Below are positions 38,703 through 49,901 of a stretch of 64,000 nucleotides of DNA, piece by piece. The notes below the pieces were generated by a model. It was not told the DNA's origin. It ran no database searches and saw nothing but the letters and a program-made list of their open reading frames with translations. Source of the DNA: Cristatella mucedo (lineage: Eukaryota > Bryozoa > Phylactolaemata > Cristatellidae); NCBI GenBank assembly GCA_009760855.2, contig WPIO01000064.1, positions 280,001 through 344,000 of the forward strand. The letters run 5' to 3'. Each line of letters begins with the position of its first letter. Position 1 is the first letter of the stretch. The translations under genes and the position numbers were made by a program.

Positions 38703-38881
38703 CAGGTATGGAGCTCATAGGCCGCTGGCCTGCGAGCTCTGCCGCGGGACTACAGGGCAAGCTTTTAAGGCGCACTCATGGACGTCGGCGACTTTCGCCG
38801 ACGTCATCATAAGCCAAACTCCTTCGCCTCAGACATGCGTACTACACAAGTAGAGTAACGCAGTGGGGCTCCAGAACCCGA
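38703..38881. repeat. 179-bp direct repeat, left copy
   Basis: Identical by eye to 39453-39631. It contains a perfect hairpin (GACGTCGGCGA, loop CTT, TCGCCGACGTC). The pair encloses 571 GC-rich bases. Confidence 0.9.
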
Positions 38882-39452
38882 TTCGCAGATTCGGCTTCTT
38901 TCGGGTCGTCGGCGCCTGCGGCTCTGCCCCTGCGCATTCGCCTCGGCACCGCAGCCAGCGCTCGGACCTGCTTTCGTGCGAATAGCTGAGCGGTCGAAGG
39001 AAAAACAGAAAAACAGAGCCGCAGAGCTGCAGCTGCTGGGCGACTCGGTTTTTCTCCAGCTCCGATTGGCCCGGCGCGAGAGAAAGCTGCTTGGCAACGA
39101 AAACAACACAGCAGCAGCGGCGGCGGCGGCGACGGTGCGGCCGGACCGGCAGCTGTCTGTCTGGGTGCGCCTGTTTGCGTCGTCTGTCGAGCGCAGCTGG
39201 AATCCTCCAGACATCCAGAGCCGCCAGACGCGCCCAGGCAGCATCCCAGCCCGCCGCCACTGTTTTTCCTTTTTCACGCTGAGGCGCGGCCGGCCGCCGG
39301 CGCGGCCAAAGGGCCGCTGCCTGCGGAGCGACTGCACTTGAGTGAGACTTCCGCCGCTTGAGGCGGCTACCAGCTGCACAACGATCGCGGACGTACCGCT
39401 AGGAAATGACCGCGACCTTGCTTACGGCGAGCGCTAGCTTGCAGTTTTCGCT
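38882..39452. other. GC-rich segment between 179-bp direct repeats
   Basis: CpG-rich, with a short (GGC)n run at 39117-39133 and an ATTGG (inverted CCAAT) at about 39065. It has ORFs on both strands but no domain. It may be captured promoter sequence, the inside of a small LTR-like element, or part of a 750-bp tandem duplication. Confidence 0.5.
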
Positions 39453-39631
39453 CAGGTATGGAGCTCATAGGCCGCTGGCCTGCGAGCTCTGCCGCGGGAC
39501 TACAGGGCAAGCTTTTAAGGCGCACTCATGGACGTCGGCGACTTTCGCCGACGTCATCATAAGCCAAACTCCTTCGCCTCAGACATGCGTACTACACAAG
39601 TAGAGTAACGCAGTGGGGCTCCAGAACCCGA
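39453..39631. repeat. 179-bp direct repeat, right copy
   Basis: Same as 38703-38881, starting CAGGTATGGAGCTC and ending CTCCAGAACCCGA. The flanks outside the pair do not match. Confidence 0.9.
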
Positions 39632-39764
39632 GCTCTCCGCCGAAACCGCAGCGTTCGTAACGAATGCTAACAAAAGGCGGCTAGCTAAATCAGCTAGATT
39701 GATTATAACTGATATTAACTTTTCGCAGTTCCTGATCATTAATAGTTAGGTACTGATTATTATA

Positions 39765-39915
39765 CCCCGGTTTGGCATAGGGGTCAAACTACTTGCTTTT
39801 ATAGGCCGAGGTGATGTTGAATGCATTCGATTGCTGAGGCCGTGGGCTCGAGCCCTGTGGCATGTGTGAAAGGCTTGGGTGGAGATTAAGTTCTCTTAGA
39901 GCACTACGCAAATGA
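39765..39915 (+). mobile_element. tRNA-derived SINE (type 2) with CR1-like tail
   Basis: A box TGGCATAGGGG and B box GGGCTCGAGCCC (about 39843-39854). The tail has GAGATTAAGTTCTCTTAGAG and GCACTACGCAAATGAG. A TG repeat follows at 39918-39990. Confidence 0.75.
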
Positions 39916-40014
39916 GTGGTGTGTGTGTGTGTGTGCGTGTGTGCGTGCGTTCGCGCTTGCGTGCGTGCGTGTGTGTGTAAATGTGTGTGTCTGAGTCTCT
40001 GTGTCTGGTCTTTG

Positions 40015-40235
40015 AACGCAGGAATGAAAAAGCTAGCTTATTGTCCATACGGGACCTGAGAGCACGAGGAGGCTGAAACTAGTGCAACAGTTCAGCTAGG
40101 TATGAATGAGCTAATCCATGGCGGGTCTTGTGGGTCAGCGTAAGAACTCAGCGCAGTATCCATTGATCAACCGGCAGCCATCCTAGCTCTTTCAGCAAAG
40201 AAGACACGCTGTCAAACCTCTGGGACTTGAAAATA
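40015..40235 (-). mobile_element. LINE family B fragment
   Basis: The minus strand reads LKELGWLPVDQ. A block equivalent to GGACAATAA(A/G)(T/C)TAGC, shared with 46290, is also present. It abuts a family A copy on the other strand. Confidence 0.55.
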
Positions 40236-40289
40236 GCCTTGCAGCCATATTCATTGCCATTTGCAGTGGCCTGGTTGCTTTCTTTGGTA

Positions 40290-40860
40290 GCCCAGCCATC
40301 CGACCTGCACTGGCTACCAGTCAAGCAACGGATCGACTTCAAGGTTTTGTCGCTCACTTTTAGGTCACTTCATTCTTTGGCTCCATCCTATCTCTCAGAT
40401 CTACTCCCCCGCCAGGCCAAGCATCGTCCCACCGGCTTTTTGGAATCCAATGGTTTACCAATACATCGTATAAACCTCAAATCCTTTGGAGACAGTGCAT
40501 TTAGCTCGTATGCTTCCAAAGCCTGGAACTCACTCCCGACTTGCGTCAGGACGTCCCCTGACTTGACCACATTTAAAAAGAAATTTAAAACGCACCTATG
40601 TATGACAGCATTTAGTGGGTCCCTGCGATTCGTCCTTCATATGCTTATGCGTGCTGACACTGTACATGCTGCCACTAACCACATTTGCATGCTGACCCTA
40701 TGTATGTTACCCTTAACCATGTTACTCATATTGTTTATCAAGCGTGATATTAATCACCATTCAATTGCGTTTTCCTTTGCAACAAATGTAAAGCGCCTAG
40801 AAAGAGATTGAGTTCTCTGAGGGCGCCTATCAAGTGCATTATTGTTATTATTAAGGGAAT
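40290..40860 (+). mobile_element. CR1-like LINE family A, 5'-truncated with open C-terminal ORF
   Basis: The plus-strand frame 40227-40811 is open: [50 protein letters not shown]. The 3' stem-loop and an (ATT)n-type tail follow. It is among the better-preserved C-termini in the window. Confidence 0.85.
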
Positions 40861-40929
40861 TAAAATAATCAAGGCGAGACTGAACTAAGTAGCTAGTTAA
40901 ATTTTTTTGTAAGCCACTGTGGAAGACAG

Positions 40930-41200
40930 CTCCTTATCTCAGATAGGGATCAGACACGACGGCTAGCTGTAGAAGCAGTCTTCTGAATGAAGCTTTCAGA
41001 ATTTAGGCAGCTGTCGAAAACGCAGCCTAAATTTTGGGCACGTGGTGATGGTCGCACAACAGCATCTCCTATTAGAAGAGCAAGGCCTTCTAGTCCAGCC
41101 ACACACTTAGGGTGTCCAACGAGGAGCAGTTTTGTTTTATCGTCATTTAGTTTCAAGAAATTTCCCACATCCAGGATCGAATTTCGGCAATTTTATTAGT
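40930..41200 (-). mobile_element. Non-LTR retrotransposon RT fragment, another family
   Basis: The minus strand reads NFLKLNDDKTKLLLVGHPK, IGDAVV.PSPRAQNLGCVFD. This is the segment just after the YADD motif in CR1/jockey-type reverse transcriptases. A related minus-strand stretch lies at 62225-62520. Confidence 0.7.
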
Positions 41201-41219
41201 TGCTGCAGCTGATTCTGAC

Positions 41220-42050
41220 AGAAATGTGGTTAGTTAGTAGGAGCATACACAGTATCAGCATGACTAGTTACACAAAGTACTAATCACATTGACCCACCAA
41301 ATGCTGTGATTAATAGATGCATTTTAGATTCTTTTTTAATGTCATAATGCTCGGAGTTTTCGCGATGCCAGTAGAAGTGAGTTCCAGGCTTTGGGAGCAT
41401 ACAAACTAAGGTGTGGTCCCCAAACGATTTGAGATTGGTTAGAGTTATAGATAAGCAATTAGATTCAGAAAAGCTGGTGGTACCTCGCTTAGCCTAGTTA
41501 TGTATTAGATCTAATAGTTAGGCTGGATCCAAAGAATTATTGAACCTTAAAGTGAGTGACAGAGCCTTAGAGTCGATGCACTACTTTAATAAGAGCCATT
41601 TCAGGTAGTTTATAAGTATTATGATGTGGCACCTGCGACGCTCACGACAGACGAGCCTAGCTGCAGGGTTATGCACCAGCTGTAAGCACCTGATTGCAAA
41701 GGCCGGTAGATCGTCAAACAGTGAGTTACAGAAGTCGAGACGGGATGTCACAAATGCATGAACCTACTTGGTATGTGGTATCCGCATCTAAACAAGCCCG
41801 AAATTTTAGCAATATTAAGTAGCTGAAAGTAGGCAGACTTGACTGAGGAGCTTATTTGGTCGTCTATTGAAAGGTCACTTTGGAACATGACACGGATTTC
41901 GTGCAGATTCAACGGGAGATATGCTCTGGCAGAGCCAATTTTGAGCGTTAGTTTTTCCAATGTCTGAATCACACACTTGGTTTTCCTTAAAACGGTAATT
42001 TATTGTTATCATAATTTAATTTAATCACGTTTGCTGCCATCCAAGTACAG
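41220..42050 (-). mobile_element. CR1-like LINE family A, old copy without tail
   Basis: The minus-strand order matches other copies (AATGCTGTGATTAATAG, GAGTTCCAGGCTTTGGGAGC, GCACCAGCTGTAAGCACCTG, TTGGTCGTCTATTGAAAGG). Many stops are present. Confidence 0.7.
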
Positions 42051-42094
42051 ATTGTATCAATACGAGCAGCGAAGGGAGTAGACAAAATTCAACG

Positions 42095-42205
42095 AGCTAT
42101 AGGTCATGGGTTCGAATTCTGCAGTGGGCGATCTCTCATTGTCAACAGCAAGCGGTGATGATAGCTATCGAGACTCTTCTGCCGCTCTACAAATATATAT
42201 GTATA
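42095..42205 (+). mobile_element. tRNA-derived SINE (type 1), 5'-truncated
   Basis: B box GGTTCGAATTC, then CAGTGGGCGATC, CAGCAAGCGGTGATGATAGC and CCGCTCTACAAATATAT. The A-box part is missing. Confidence 0.7.
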
Positions 42206-42523
42206 TATGTGTAGATATTTCATTTTAATGGGTAGTAGATACGCTAAATGATATTGCTATTAAAAATAAAATGCAACTCCCTTATAAGCTGCTACATATT
42301 TTTTTATTTGACGTATTACCATTGCACTTCTTCCATGGAAGTCTTTCACAGCAATGTCAAATATGCTTCTTTGGAAACATCTGCCTCACGCGTACTTTAA
42401 GTACAGATGACTCTAACAGCATTTGGATATTCTGCCCTTCAGTTTTCACGACAACACTGCCGGCTAACGAATCAAATAATCTAACTTATAGCGTTTCGCC
42501 ATCGACGCATGCAGATCCCTCTC

Positions 42524-42633
42524 TGTCGCTGTTTCTGTCTCTGTCTCTGCCTCTGCCTCTGTCTCTGTCTCTGTCTCTGTCTCTGTCTCTGTCTCTGTCT
42601 CTGTCTCTGTCTCTGTCTCTGTCTCTGTCTCTG

Positions 42634-42668
<35 letters not shown>

Positions 42669-42724
42669 GTCTCTGTCTGCCTCTGTCTCTGTCTCTGTCT
42701 CTGTCTCTGTCTCTGTCTCTGTCT

Positions 42725-42765
<41 letters not shown>

Positions 42766-42906
42766 TCTGTCTCTGTCTCTGTCTCTGTCTCTGTCTCTGT
42801 CTCTCTCTCTGTCTCTGTCTCTGTCTCTGTCTCTGTCTCTGTCTCTGTCTCTGTCTCTGTCTCTGTCTCTGTCTCTGTCTCTGTCTCTGTCTCTGTCTCT
42901 GTCTCT
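42524..42906. repeat. (CTCTGT)n hexanucleotide array
   Basis: Close to 380 bases of TCTCTG units, with sub-blocks of CCTGTC (about 42729-42764) and pure TC. A TC-rich border follows. All long frames here are repeat artefacts. Confidence 0.97.
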
Positions 42907-43621
42907 CACACTCTCTCACCTTTCTCTCTCTCTCTCTCTCTTTCTCTACATTTCTCTATCTCTCTCCTCTTAGCAATATTTGGAGATGAAGGCGGAGCCA
43001 ACTTTTGAAGAATTAGTTCACGTTTTACCATTAATGTGAAGAAAAACTGAATTGTTTTTCTTTATAAAATTCTAAATATCTGGCAAACCTAACACCACAG
43101 CCTTTTTGCATGTCTGACCTCGCACCTGTCTTAACTATGTGTATGTTCAATATTCATTTTTTAAATTATAACTTGTGGTTTATCAAAAAATCGAGAACTT
43201 TTGCGTTGGAAGATTGTCAGGAAAAAATAGCGGACTTGTCCGAAAAGACCTACCACACCTGATGTACCCAGCGTTGTCAACTAAAACTGTTCCTTCTTGT
43301 GTGCAATTAACGGCGATTTAAAAGCTAGGCGATATTGGCCAAGTGACATCCCATTCATTGGTTTCTCATTTTGCAGCACCCACCCAATCAACTACACTAA
43401 GGTGCCGCACATATATTCGCGACATTCATGATTTTTTACTGAATGACAATTTGTCCCAATTTCCCCAGCTAAAAGATTACATTTGATTTCTTGGGATAGC
43501 CAGAAGTATTTGGCAGGCAACTTTATTTGATGTGGTCTTAGACAGGGCTTGGCTTGTCTGGCCTCTCTGCCATTCAGTTTTTACACTTCGCATAAGTAGC
43601 TCCATACGAATAAGTTTACTT

Positions 43622-43810
43622 ATAATAATAATAATAATTCACTTGATAAAGCGCCCTCAGAGAACTTAATCTCCCTCTAGGCGCTTGCATTTGCTGCAAA
43701 GTGAAATGCGATTGAATGGTAAGTAAAATCATGCTTGAAAAACAAACAAAATGAATAATATGGTTAGGGTTGACATGCGCAGGGTCAGCATGCGAATGTG
43801 GTTAGTGGAA
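43622..43810 (-). mobile_element. CR1-like LINE family A, short 3' fragment (young subfamily)
   Basis: It shares AATCATGCTTGAAAAACAAA with the copies at 7285 and 57495, with a 2-base deletion in the GGCGCTTGCATTTGC region. Confidence 0.8.
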
Positions 43811-44599
43811 TACTTGTCTCACCATATCTGCTTCGTGTGTTTACAATATCTAGCTACCAATCGTTTCTGAGCTCTTCCTGATCGCACCGAGCAGGCAATG
43901 CAAGGCAAAGTAACAATGCAAGGTAAAAAGATCCCTCACTGATCTGCATAAGGGAGTTTCTTTAGCAATTTTTCAAAGCCTATATACATTTCGATTTAAC
44001 CCTTCTTCAAAGTAATCACCCAGTGCACTAGAGGGTTTTTGCAATAGCAGAGAAGCACTCAATGTTTATAAATTCTAAGACTGCTCTCAATTTATGGACA
44101 ATTTTTAGCAATCACTCATTCATGTTCAAGCACCAACAATAATAACAATGATGATAATTATTAGTAGCAATACTAGATCGCTTGCACAGTGCCCCAAGAC
44201 AACCAGCTCTCTATGCAGGCGCTTGACAGCTGGTTGCAAGGGCAGCAATAACTATAGGTTAATTTCAAGCTAGTTCATAATAAAATTGTTAATAATGGGA
44301 AGCTTAAGCCCCTGCCGAGCAAGCACAAGAACAGACCAAAGCCGGTCGATGCAATCCTCGGCAAGTCACACTTTGACCTACGAACATCTCTTTGCTCATG
44401 AATCAGCGCCTCCGGCTCGTATCCCGGCTTACTTCAGCCCAGCCGATCGCCCTGCCAGGCTCGTGGAACGGGATCAGAGTGATGGGGTGTCTGTTATTTC
44501 GACCAGATGACGGTCACCCAGACTGGCCTCTTTATTGGGTTATGGACCCAGTTATCACACGGCGTTCGGTTTTCCCACTTTATATTGATTGCTAGGAGT

Positions 44600-44720
44600 T
44601 GGCAGGGGCGGCATCGAACTGCGAATTCGCCATGCTCGTGTATGGGCCACTTGCCTAAACCCGCGACGAATACCTGGGACTTCCTGGAACTTAACGAGAT
44701 CTTGTCATCAGTGTACACCG
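44600..44720 (-). other. Possible tRNA-like promoter region (SINE candidate)
   Basis: The minus strand has TAGGCAAGTGG, an imperfect A box, and CAGTTCGATGCC, an imperfect B box, at a suitable distance. No second copy was found, so this stays weak. Confidence 0.25.
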
Positions 44721-45094
44721 AGCGACGCTGGAGCACTACACCCGGCATATATAGGTCTGATTTTCCTGAGCCGATATTCAATTGCTGGCCAGCCCAGCGA
44801 CCACCTGCCGTCAGGTACTGCCGGCGCTCCTTCAACATTGCTTGAAAGTTGGCAGGACGATCAAGAAGAATCATTTAGGCCCTCAGAAAGGATTTATCCG
44901 CCTTAAGACACGACGACGATCCCCCTTTCGTGTTGTTTGATGTGATACATGAGTCCAGACATAGCCCGTGTCGACTATGCTTCACTTGACTATATTTGGT
45001 TCCAAAAGCATTCAAGCTGTTCATCGTTTGACTTATACTTAGGAGGTACTGACACCACTCTTCTCCTCGTGACTAATGCCATCCTAAGCATGGC

Positions 45095-45160
45095 GGAGTA
45101 CGGCAACAGCTCGTCCGGCTCTACTTCCGGCTCTACTTCCGGCTCTGCAACCGGCTATCT
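45095..45160. repeat. Short tandem repeat (TCCGGCTCTACT unit)
   Basis: Three to four units of TCCGGCTCTACT-like sequence give a Gly-Ser-Thr coding pattern. The ORF around it (44949-45173) has no known domain. Confidence 0.7.
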
Positions 45161-45179
45161 ATTAACCCGATAACTCGAT

Positions 45180-46185
45180 CCATGAGCAGTGATTAAGAGC
45201 AGCCGTCGGTCTGACGATAGCGCTCTGCTGTGATCTGAGTCCTATATGTGCAGCTCTGTAAGTACGTCAGCTTCGGTATCCGGTTCACATCCGGCTGCAG
45301 ACTCGCTAGCTGCTCAGCGCCATGATGGTCAGCTCCTCGCAGGTTCGTCGCTGCTGTGCATTAAATCAACTCAGCTCCCGAAGCGTAATTAAGACCTGGA
45401 GCATCAGCTAACACTTCTGCGCTAACTTCACCTATGTTTGAAACCTAGGATTTAGCTTTGGAGATGTAGAAACTTCACTCCGGTTTTGTAAAAGTGTTTG
45501 GCCACCCTCTTAGAAGTTGTTAATGATAATAATATTAACGTTTAAGTTTTTTAGCTCTGTGACACAACCAACTCTCGATCCAAGCTCCTTACAACTCGGG
45601 AAAGAGAAGCAATAGCAAAGAGTGAATGACAGGCAAGGTGTCACGCTCATACAAAGAGGAAATAGCACACACGCAAGAAGATACCGGTTAGTTAAACCCA
45701 TAGGTTAGCAGCAGATTATTAATCCGGTACAGCTAAGCAGCCAAAGCACAGGGAAAGAAAGACAAGACGGGTTCTCATGAGGGAAGAACAAATTTGAACG
45801 AAATTGATTTCACTTATCAGCTGCGTAGTCAATGCAGGCGGTGACAGAAGCCGGAAGCGGGCTCTGTTATTTCAGTAAATACGCACTGGAGACCAAATCT
45901 GCGATAAACATTTCAATTTAGAGCTGAGCGGCAGTCGATGGGTGATTGGTGCATAAAGCACACTGAAGGAGCGAGGAAATAGAGTGAGTGCCTGGGCTGC
46001 ACGCGGTGATTGAAGCGACCACGTAGAAGAACCTCGCCGTCGATTTAATTCTTCATAGAGAGCCAGTAACAGGCAGTCAGAAAACGCGTTATGTGGTGAC
46101 TACGCCGCTAGCATGAGATCGGATATGCTTCTCAGCTTCTCACGGGTCGCAGGCGATCCTTAATAAAGGGAGTTGGAGTAATCTA
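45180..46185. other. No gene recognised
   Basis: Possible very old minus-strand LINE text at 46060-46185 (GAGCCAGTAACAGGCAG, TTCGATGTCACAAACGCGTG). The rest is unassigned. Confidence 0.4.
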
Positions 46186-46189
46186 GATT

Positions 46190-46680
46190 CGATGTCACAA
46201 ACGCGTGTCCTGCAGGCGGGCTGTCCTTATATTACCTAGCTGAACTGCTGCATCAGTTTCAGCCTGCTCGCGCCCTCAGGTCCTGTGTGGACAATAAATT
46301 AGCTGTCCCATTCCTCCGCTTAAAGACAGTTGGCGACAGAAGCATTAGCTCTGCAGGTCCTAGACTGTGTAACTCGCTTCCACAATTCTTACGCAACGAC
46401 ATCTACTCTCCAACTGCCGAATATGGCACATCTTTTTCAGCGGTCCTGAACTGCTACTTCTATGCTACTCACTACCTTAACTGCTCTCCTAACTCTGCTA
46501 TGCTTCCCACTTTCTCTTTGTTGCGTGAGACGAAGTCTGTTGGCTACCGAATGCGTACCGAAAGCCGCTTAGGCTGTGAGTGCTCTATACAAAACTCTCC
46601 TGCGTAACACCCACATGGTCTTTATGACTTTGTGGAGTTACTGACGGAGGTACATTACATTACATTATCTACGCATCTAT
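46190..46680 (+). mobile_element. LINE family B, best-preserved 3' end
   Basis: 106 codons are open (46287-46607), with DNKLAVPFLRLKTVGDRSIS, NSLPQFLRNDIYSP and CSIQNSPA at the end. A tail rich in ACATTACATTAC follows. It is the C-terminal end of a second non-LTR element and is related in pattern to the 19.1, 22.8 and 48.7 kb copies. Confidence 0.65.
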
Positions 46681-47461
46681 TATCTACGCAGGCCTTAAAA
46701 AAGTTACTGCTAATTTATTGCGCTGAGATGACCTGAGGGCTTGATAGCAAAGGTTGAAGTTCAGCTTGGTGTGAAGAAGCCAAGCCGAAAGCCAACCAAG
46801 CGACCGTGTTTGAACCAATTCGTGAGCCCTTCTGCGATAGTTTCAGCATTCCAGCCAATGCAGATTTGCAGAACTACCATTTAGAGAGAATTTTTGTGCT
46901 AGTTTGAAATTTAGTGCATCATTGCTGTAAGTTGCCGTGAATTCTGGGTAGTGAGTGAACGCGTTTGTTTTCTGTGGCAGCCCTCTTCTGGATAAAGCTC
47001 TTCAGCGTCGTTCAATTGTCCAAGAGAGCATCCGGTTTATTAATTAAGGCACTTGCCGGTTCACGAGTACACGAGCCGGCCACGTTTGACATGATGGCAT
47101 GGCATGCCCGTTAATGGTCTCAGCTTGCTATTGGGGACGCTGCTTTCATGAACTGCAACCACAGCGACTCAATCCCCTGGTCTTGTTTTCAGATATAAAC
47201 TATCACTCTCCGTTGAGATTTCTGCTTGTATTATATATCTTGAGACAATAACTCTTGCGAGAGCGAGAAAGCTAGGGGGCTCGCTCGAGCAATTCAACAA
47301 TTACCCGTGAAGAACGATCAGAGAGGAAGTTTCGACTTTTTCGAGTTTCATTTTTATATTCTATATTCTAATTTGTCTTACATCTAAGCCGCTTCCCTCA
47401 TCCTTGGTAACGAATACGATGGAGCTTTTCAAAAGCAGCAGTTCTCGCACGCTACGACTTA

Positions 47462-47463
<2 letters not shown>

Positions 47464-47546
<83 letters not shown>

Positions 47547-47561
47547 CGCTCGCTCGCTCTC
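47464..47561. repeat. (TC)n array
   Basis: About 80 bases of TC followed by a CTCG tetranucleotide run. Confidence 0.97.
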
Positions 47562-47704
47562 TGAAGTGCTAGCACCTTGTTTCAGCCATTTAAGAGGCAA
47601 CAATACTAAGGCCCGGCAGTGGCTGTTGACGTTTGAAAATCGACCGGATAGGAGTCATCAATGGATACGTCGTCTGAGCGTGCACCTTTTTATTCTAGTT
47701 TTGC

Positions 47705-47775
47705 ATGGAGGTAGGTGAGCGCGCTAGCGCAGCGGTGGCCGCTTTCGGCGGAAGCGTCTGCGACTTCGACCCCAA
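47705..47775 (+). mobile_element. tRNA-like head, probable SINE type 3 or tRNA pseudogene
   Basis: CTAGCGCAGCGGTGG is a good A box, and GCGACTTCGACCCC fits a B box. The spacing fits a tRNA fold, but the acceptor ends do not pair, so it is not a functional tRNA gene. Confidence 0.45.
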
Positions 47776-48459
47776 ATGAATCCACAAGGGCGCACCATCA
47801 CGACGGGCACGGCCTTCATATGGATCGAGTAGCCTTCTTCGAAAAGATGTAGGAAGTGAATGTTAGCCTAGCAGGCCCAGCACGACGGGACGCATCAAGA
47901 GCGCTCAGCTGCGTTGAGTCCATGAAGTCTGGGAGCTCTGCCTGCATCCACTGGATGCGCGATTACCCAAAATAAACGCAACGCCATGAATTGAGCCCGT
48001 TCTTTGTCTGCACATGCTGCCTCCTTGACAGTGCGCTGCATACAGTCGTCAGAATGGTAAGAGCATAATTTTGTGGTGGCAAATCATGAAACTTAATGCA
48101 CTGACATGGGCAGGATTTCAATTAGGCTCTTTTTTAACTCGTTTTCACTTTCGTCGCGGTGAATTGCACGGAATAGCCGTCTATTAATTTAATTTTGGTG
48201 GTTGATAGTTGCGTATATTTTGAAAGCTTCACTAAGAAGACTGCTTCCACAGATAGCCAGTTCGATCTAAATCTAAGATTGGGAACCGTTTTCTACGATG
48301 GCTTGCAAAACATTTAGCTAGCTCCTTGGTTCTGTCCCACTAGATTCTTGAAATTTCTTTTTGTCCGGTTACCTAAAAAAGTCACTTGGCGGCTGAAGCT
48401 CGCTATGAATATTTTTAGAATGAAGTTTAAACATCCAAGAAGCTTAACCGTATGTCTCC

Positions 48460-48935
48460 TTCGCTGAAAGAGCTTGGATGGCTGCCGGTTAGTCAGCCAG
48501 TAGAGAGCAAATTTCCCACTCCGACCTACAAGGCCTACCACATCTTGGTTCCTCGATACCTAACTGAACTGCTGCACTCGTTTAGCCCCCTAGTGCTATC
48601 CGGTGCTCTGCGGACTATAAGTTAGTTGTTCTCTTCCTCTGCTTAATGTCCGTTTCAGGCGAATATTTTGATCTGCAGGTCTTTGATTGTGGAACGCACG
48701 TCCACAATACTTACGCAACGACGTCTACCCTGCGACCACCTATTATGGCGCATACTTTCCAAACGCCCTATGCTGCTTCTACCTAGCTACTCACGACCTC
48801 AACTGCTCTCCTGAATCAGTTAGATTCTCACTTTCTCTTTGCTTTAAGTGCGCTATATCGAACTCTCCTGCGAAGCACTCATGTACTCTTTGTGGCTTTG
48901 TGCAGTTACAGACCTAGATACGTTACCCTACTTGC
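48460..48935 (+). mobile_element. LINE family B, 3' fragment
   Basis: It contains ELGWLPVSQ and YLTELLHSFSP in frame pieces, then TTACGCAACGACGTCTACCC and ACGACCTCAACTGCTCTCCT blocks shared with the 46 kb copy. It is broken by stops. Confidence 0.6.
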
Positions 48936-48939
48936 CACG

Positions 48940-49901
48940 CCAGCTTTATTTAATATTACTTCGCTCCTGCGCGTTCACCGAACACAGGCAGCCAAATGTA
49001 AAAAGCCTGGTTGTACAGCAGACTCTGCTGCCGAGCGCTTCGTGCGCCGCACGCGGTCTGTCTACCATTTCGTGTGCATGTCATTTGGAGACCTTCGCAT
49101 CGACGGCCCGCTGCACGCCGCGCCCGCACGCGAGAACGCCTTGGGCGTGGCGGCGACGCCGCCGCCGTGCACCCTCCGCACGACGTCCGCACTGCCGTGG
49201 ACAGCCCGCGCGCGCTGTCCACCAGGTGGACAGCCGGCGCCAGCTGCTTTGGCATCGATTCCACGCCGTGACGGCACCGACGACGCAGCTCCTCTCGCCC
49301 GCTTGCTACGTCGAGGAAGCGTCGCGCTCGCGATTCGCTTCAGCGAGCGACTCGCGCGAGAGAGAGAGAGACTCGTCGCGCTCACGCGATCCTATGAAAC
49401 GGCGTTCGCGCGTCGACCGAGCTCTCAACGACCGGAGTCCGGCGCGCCCTTTTTTTCGCTGGCGCGCCAAAAATGGCCGGGCGGCGGCTCACTGCTGACC
49501 GAGCAGCGACCGGGGACCGGGACGCGAGCGATGCTTTTGCTTCGAATAGAATGGCTGTGCACGCAGCAGTGACTGCTGACGCAGCGATGACTGGAGACGG
49601 CGGCGCGAGCTGTGCTTTCGCGAAAGGGGAGCGGAGGGAAAGGGGAGCGATTCCGGCTACCGCTGACGTGAGACCATCGCCTCCTCAGTCTGGCCGCTCT
49701 GTTGCGCGACCGGCGGCGCGCCGGCGCGAGAGTCACGCCGGAAAAAGGAAAAGCGGACGGCCGACTGCCGCCCCTGACGCAATTTCTGCCGCAAATCGAC
49801 GACGGCCACTTCTCCTGACGACGACGACGCGCTACTAGCTGCCAGCAGCAGCCCCATTCTGCCGGCGGCAGCGACAGTGAGACCTCTAGCCGGAGATAGC
49901 T
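48940..49901. other. GC-rich sequence downstream of the ligand gene
   Basis: Overlapping ORFs occur on both strands, all Arg/Ala/Pro-rich as expected from CpG-rich DNA, with no domain. A minus-strand AATAAA lies near 48945, so much of this could be the 3' UTR of the TGF-beta-like gene. Confidence 0.4.

Noticed and set aside
38703-38881. Hammerhead ribozyme in the 179-bp repeats
   Set aside because: The hairpin next to GATGA and GAAA text looked suggestive, but the conserved CUGANGA core and three-stem layout are not present.
42271-43008. 245-codon Ser/Val-rich ORF
   Set aside because: It is almost wholly the (CTCTGT)n array; the non-repeat ends show no domain.
47705-47775. Functional tRNA gene
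   Set aside because: A and B boxes are present, but the acceptor stem does not pair.
48848-49572. Two overlapping 216- and 226-codon ORFs
   Set aside because: They are Arg/Ala-rich frames expected from CpG-rich DNA, start inside a LINE fragment and lie downstream of the ligand gene on the opposite strand.
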